Positions 6,317 through 8,371 of a stretch of DNA of 8,371 bases are shown piece by piece (position 1 is the stretch's first letter; each line of letters opens with the position of its first letter). The stretch comes from Planctomycetota bacterium. Lineage in GTDB: Bacteria; Planctomycetota; UBA8108; UBA1146. The stretch covers positions 31,373-39,743 of the forward strand of contig NZJA01000154.1 of NCBI GenBank assembly GCA_002691835.1. Reading direction: 5' to 3'. The translations under genes and the position numbers were made by a program. Under the pieces are notes generated by a model. That model was not told the DNA's origin. It searched no databases and was given only the letters and a program-made list of their open reading frames with translations.

Positions 6317-7146
6317 TTGTGATCCTTTTTCTCAAGGGGGGACTGTTGTAATCCGGCCTCGCAGCAGACCGGTCGATGCTTTTGGTAGTACTCCCAGGTA
6401 TCCAGTTCCCGACGGGGTCTGGGGGGAGGCACCGGATGCCATTGGTGGAAGACGTCATTCATGGTGTAGAGATTACGCACGATGGGGCGAGGTCGCAATC
6501 GCATGGCGCGATCACGCAGGTCGCTGTCTTCACCGAGACCCCAGCCGATGAACTTTTCATCAAAGCCGTTGATCTCTTCGAAGAGGGAGCGGTCGAAAGC
6601 CATGTTGAGTCCCAGAATCTTGGGGCGATGTCGCCGGCGAAGCAGGGTGCCCCATTTTGATTTGCGGAATCGTCTTTGCAGATCGCGGATCTGGTCCGGT
6701 TCTTTCAGCGATTCATGGTCTCCCTTGCGAACAGAATCCTCATTCAGGGTTGAGGTGGCCGCTTCGGTGAGGCGGTAGGCGCCGGCGACATGAAAACTGC
6801 GGGAGCAGTGATGATCGATGTGGGTGCTGACAAAAGTGCGTGACGGAATGCAATCCCCATCGGTGAAGATCAACAAATCCGATTCTGGGCATTGGCGGAC
6901 CGCTTCATTGAGAATGATGTTTTTGCGGAAGCCCCGGTCTTCCTGCCAATGGTGATCGGTTCGGATCCCCGCGGAGTTCAATTCCTCCAGGAGGGGTGTA
7001 ATCGACTCCTTGAGATCTGCAGTGGAACCATCATCGGCGATGTGGAGATGGAAATCCGTGCAGTCCTGTCGCAGGTACCCCAATAACGTCAGCCGCAAGG
7101 CCGGCGCATTGTTGTAGGCAGAGATGATGACACTGATTTTGGACAA
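6313..7146 (-). CDS. Family 2 glycosyltransferase with a galactosyltransferase-type (GT7C) C-terminal motif
   Basis: With a TTG start at 7146 the protein has 277 residues and begins MSKISVIISAYN, the usual first strand of GT-A enzymes. Motifs in order are ADDGS (37-41, nucleotide binding), EDRGFRKN (69-76), the metal-binding DGD (96-98, in FTDGDC), GLNMAFDRSLFEEINGFDE (179-197), GWGLGEDSD (201-209) holding the likely catalytic acidic pair, and FHQWHP (233-238), whose histidines may help bind the metal. Such enzymes move a sugar from a UDP- or similar donor onto a glycan, often an LPS or capsule, at the cytoplasmic face. The donor and acceptor are unknown. Two upstream GTG starts (7224, preceded by GGGAG at a tight 3 bases, and 7290) would add Ser/Pro-rich residues that do not look like the family, and 7290 would overlap the divergent gene. 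TTG 7146 itself has only a weak Shine-Dalgarno, so the start is uncertain. The gene is first in an operon with the small lipoprotein. Confidence 0.88.
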   Translation of the reverse strand: MSKISVIISAYNNAPALRLTLLGYLRQDCTDFHLHIADDGSTADLKESITPLLEELNSAGIRTDHHWQEDRGFRKNIILNEAVRQCPESDLLIFTDGDCIPSRTFVSTHIDHHCSRSFHVAGAYRLTEAATSTLNEDSVRKGDHESLKEPDQIRDLQRRFRKSKWGTLLRRRHRPKILGLNMAFDRSLFEEINGFDEKFIGWGLGEDSDLRDRAMRLRPRPIVRNLYTMNDVFHQWHPVPPPRPRRELDTWEYYQKHRPVCCEAGLQQSPLEKKDHK

Positions 7147-7172
7147 CAGCTCTTCACTTCCAGAGAGGGCAG

Positions 7173-7185
7173 ATCTGTCACAGAT
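7173..7185. repeat. 13-bp palindrome ATCTGTCACAGAT in the divergent control region
   Basis: ATCTGT and ACAGAT flank one central C, a perfect inverted repeat. It lies in the 137-base gap between the glycosyltransferase (minus) and the NTF2-like pair (plus). It overlaps TATCAT on the minus strand (bases 7184-7189), a possible -10 for the glycosyltransferase that would place transcription start near 7177, although I could find no good -35 for it. A regulator bound here could control one or both operons. The regulator is unknown, and chance is not excluded. Confidence 0.35.
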
Positions 7186-7274
7186 GATAGGGGAAGTCGG
7201 GGCGTGACGAAAAGGGGAATGCACCAGCTCCCTGTGAGGCTGAATCGGAGATAACCTGACAGAGGAAATTGAGA

Positions 7275-7279
7275 GGAGG
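7275..7279 (+). promoter_or_regulatory. Ribosome binding site that decides a TTG start for the first NTF2-like gene
   Basis: A strong GAGAGGAGG (7271-7279) ends 4 bases before TTG at 7284. An upstream in-frame TTG at 7269 overlaps this sequence, so 7284 is the better start. No ATG occurs early in the frame. Confidence 0.6.
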
Positions 7280-7283
7280 CCCG

Positions 7284-7784
7284 TTGTCACTGGACAATGA
7301 GATCATTTATCGGCTCAAGCAGCAGATCATCGATTCCTGGCGTGATCATGATGGGGGGACCCCCGACGAAGCGGCGAACCACTATGCGAATGATGCCCAA
7401 CTGATCCCTGCGTTTGATGACTCCGGGGCGGTGGTGGGGCAAAAGCAGATCCAGAAATGGTTCGCTTTTCAGCGCCAGAAATATTCTTCACGCCTTCGCT
7501 GGGGTTTTCAGCATCGGGTCATGGGCTTTCGATTTCAGTTGCAGGGCCAGATGGTGAAGTGTGAGCAGCAGTTGTTGACGACAGGTCAAAAGCGGCAAGA
7601 GGATGAACAGATTCGCACCTTCATGGTGCCGGGTAGCAGTTGCGATGTTTGGCTGCTGAAGCACAGCTCTTGGGAGATCATTTCCAGGGAAATCCAGATC
7701 GACTTTGCTGCTTATGGAACACCGGAACCCCTCGCTCCACTCGATTTTTCAAATCATGGAAATTCCTACGAAGGGAAAGACTAA
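7284..7784 (+). CDS. NTF2/SnoaL-like protein, first of a tandem pair
   Basis: The 166-residue protein starts at TTG (MSLDNEIIYRLKQQ) and has no signal peptide, so it is probably cytoplasmic. It has the cone-fold layout of NTF2/SnoaL-like proteins: an N-terminal helix (IIYRLKQQIIDSW), a helix with HYANDAQLIPAFDDSG at about residues 31-46 (the usual 'yf.dDa.l.p' turn), a helix QIQKWFAFQRQKY, then long strands including WGFQHRVMGFRFQL, MVKCEQQLLTTG and SCDVWLLKHSSWEIISREI. The same elements line up with the next gene, with 13 of 32 identical residues from the EAANHY/EVAELF helix to the KWF/RFF helix. NTF2-fold proteins may be dehydratases, isomerases, cyclases or just ligand binders. No catalytic residues can be assigned here and the substrate is unknown. 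Its TAA overlaps the next ATG by one base (TAATG). Confidence 0.78.
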   Translation: MSLDNEIIYRLKQQIIDSWRDHDGGTPDEAANHYANDAQLIPAFDDSGAVVGQKQIQKWFAFQRQKYSSRLRWGFQHRVMGFRFQLQGQMVKCEQQLLTTGQKRQEDEQIRTFMVPGSSCDVWLLKHSSWEIISREIQIDFAAYGTPEPLAPLDFSNHGNSYEGKD

Positions 7785-8278
7785 TGGATTCTGCTTCCGC
7801 ACCAGATGTCTGTGAGATCGAACAACTGCTCGCCGAGTACTGTCACAGGGTGGATCGGGGATCCGCTACTGAGGTGGCCGAGCTCTTCACCGAAGACGCC
7901 ACCCTCGTTCCCGAATTCGACGGGGATTACGAAGTGAAAGGGAGTTCGGAAATTCAGCGATTCTTTGAGCATTATCATCAACACTTCCGTGCGAAGGTAC
8001 GCCATCTCCAGCACATGACGACCACTTCCAGAATCCAGGTCAGTGGAGAGATCGCCTCGGCCCACAGTTATTTGTTGGCCACCTTTGTCGATGGCGAATC
8101 CGGAGCAGGGATGACTGTCACCGGGACCTATGTCGACGCCCTGAAGAAGGAGAACCGGCAATGGAAGTTCCTTCGAAGGGCAGTTCAGGTCCATTTCGTC
8201 ACTTCCAACCCTGAAACCTTGGAACAACTCGAGCCGATGGGTTTTGAGCCTGAAGACGGGTCTGTGGGCGAGAATTGA
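7784..8278 (+). CDS. SnoaL-like (NTF2 fold) protein, second of a tandem pair
   Basis: The 164-residue protein begins MDSASAPDVCEIEQLLAEYC at the ATG overlapping the upstream stop as TAATG. The frame is open further upstream to 7640, but that part only mirrors the first gene in another frame. The pattern is that of SnoaL-like proteins: EIEQLLAEYCHRVDRG, then VAELFTEDATLVPEFDG, a short loop, SSEIQRFFEHYH, RHLQHMTTTSRIQV (with a histidine where relatives often have one), AHSYLLATFVDG, TGTYVDALKKENRQWKFLRR. Family members include polyketide cyclases, ketosteroid isomerase-like enzymes and scytalone dehydratase-like proteins, but many are uncharacterised. It is clearly related to the preceding protein, and tight coupling suggests equal amounts and a possible heterodimer. 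No signal peptide is seen. The acidic C-terminus (EDGSVGEN) is not part of the fold. Confidence 0.85.
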   Translation: MDSASAPDVCEIEQLLAEYCHRVDRGSATEVAELFTEDATLVPEFDGDYEVKGSSEIQRFFEHYHQHFRAKVRHLQHMTTTSRIQVSGEIASAHSYLLATFVDGESGAGMTVTGTYVDALKKENRQWKFLRRAVQVHFVTSNPETLEQLEPMGFEPEDGSVGEN

Positions 8279-8302
8279 GCCCTTAACGCGGGATTAAGCC
8301 TA

Positions 8303-8340
8303 TTTGGAATGATATTCGAAAATGGAACATGGATTCCAAA
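8303..8340. repeat. 8-bp spaced inverted repeat TTTGGAAT/ATTCCAAA after the NTF2-like pair
   Basis: The arms at 8303-8310 and 8333-8340 are perfect complements with 22 bases between them. A smaller CTTAA/TTAAG repeat (8282-8298) lies just before. No T-run follows, so an intrinsic terminator is not supported. The arms could be operator half-sites for a gene beyond the right edge, since the A+T-rich GATAATATAT after 8353 could hold a -10. Nothing else is recognisable in 8279-8371. Confidence 0.3.
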
Positions 8341-8371
8341 GGACGCAAGCCGGATAATATATGATCACCAA

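Noticed and set aside
7147..7290. 48-codon N-terminal extension of the glycosyltransferase from GTG 7290
   Set aside because: It would overlap the divergent NTF2-like start and adds a Ser/Pro-rich tail before the normal first strand of the GT-A fold; kept only as an alternative.
7640..7783. 48-codon upstream extension of the second NTF2-like protein
   Set aside because: It overlaps the first NTF2-like gene in another frame and adds Cys/Arg-rich non-family sequence; the ATG at 7784 gives the normal family start and a TAATG coupling.
8361..8371. ATG near the right edge as the start of another gene
   Set aside because: No Shine-Dalgarno is visible and only three codons lie in the window, so nothing can be supported.

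Overview
The window looks like chromosomal DNA of a Gram-negative, environmental bacterium, moderately GC-rich by eye. A secreted five-haem c-type cytochrome carrying a PA14 domain is coupled to a secreted beta-propeller 'dehydrogenase-like' protein. Such pairs are typical of Planctomycetota, Verrucomicrobiota and neighbouring phyla, so that affiliation is the best guess, but it is an inference. GTG and TTG starts, stop/start overlaps and lipoprotein signals all fit a bacterium with an outer membrane. I saw no tRNA, rRNA, CRISPR, transposase, integrase or phage gene.

Layout. (1) 1-935, minus strand: the N-terminal part of an exported M16-peptidase-like protein that runs off the left edge and lacks the zinc-binding HxxEH motif; it was found by reading the frame through the window end. 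(2) 936-1062: a divergent intergenic gap. (3) 1063-1860, plus: yaaA, a peroxide-stress protein, which seems to be read from a leaderless promoter (-10-like TAATTT exactly at -12 to -7 of the ATG). (4) 1945-4638 and 4635-6125, plus: the five-haem cytochrome/PA14 protein and the propeller protein, joined by a GTGA overlap and so probably made together and exported together. (5) 6122-6316 and about 6313-7146, minus: a GT2/GT7-like glycosyltransferase followed by a tiny lipoprotein, joined by an ATGA overlap. The lipoprotein converges tail-to-tail with the propeller gene, sharing bases of the stop codons. (6) 7147-7283: a divergent control region with a 13-bp palindrome. (7) 7284-7784 and 7784-8278, plus: two NTF2/SnoaL-like proteins, visibly paralogous, joined by a TAATG overlap. 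(8) 8279-8371: a non-coding tail with an 8-bp inverted repeat.

How the parts work together. Only three functional units can be argued from the sequence: a periplasmic redox pair (propeller oxidoreductase candidate plus multihaem electron acceptor), a glycosyltransferase/lipoprotein envelope unit, and a tandem NTF2-fold pair that may form a heteromer. yaaA and the M16-like gene look like independent units. Nothing here is a proven new system. The most unusual items are the catalytically dead M16-like protein, the leaderless yaaA promoter with a palindrome in its spacer, the PA14 insertion between haem modules, and the coupled NTF2-like pair.
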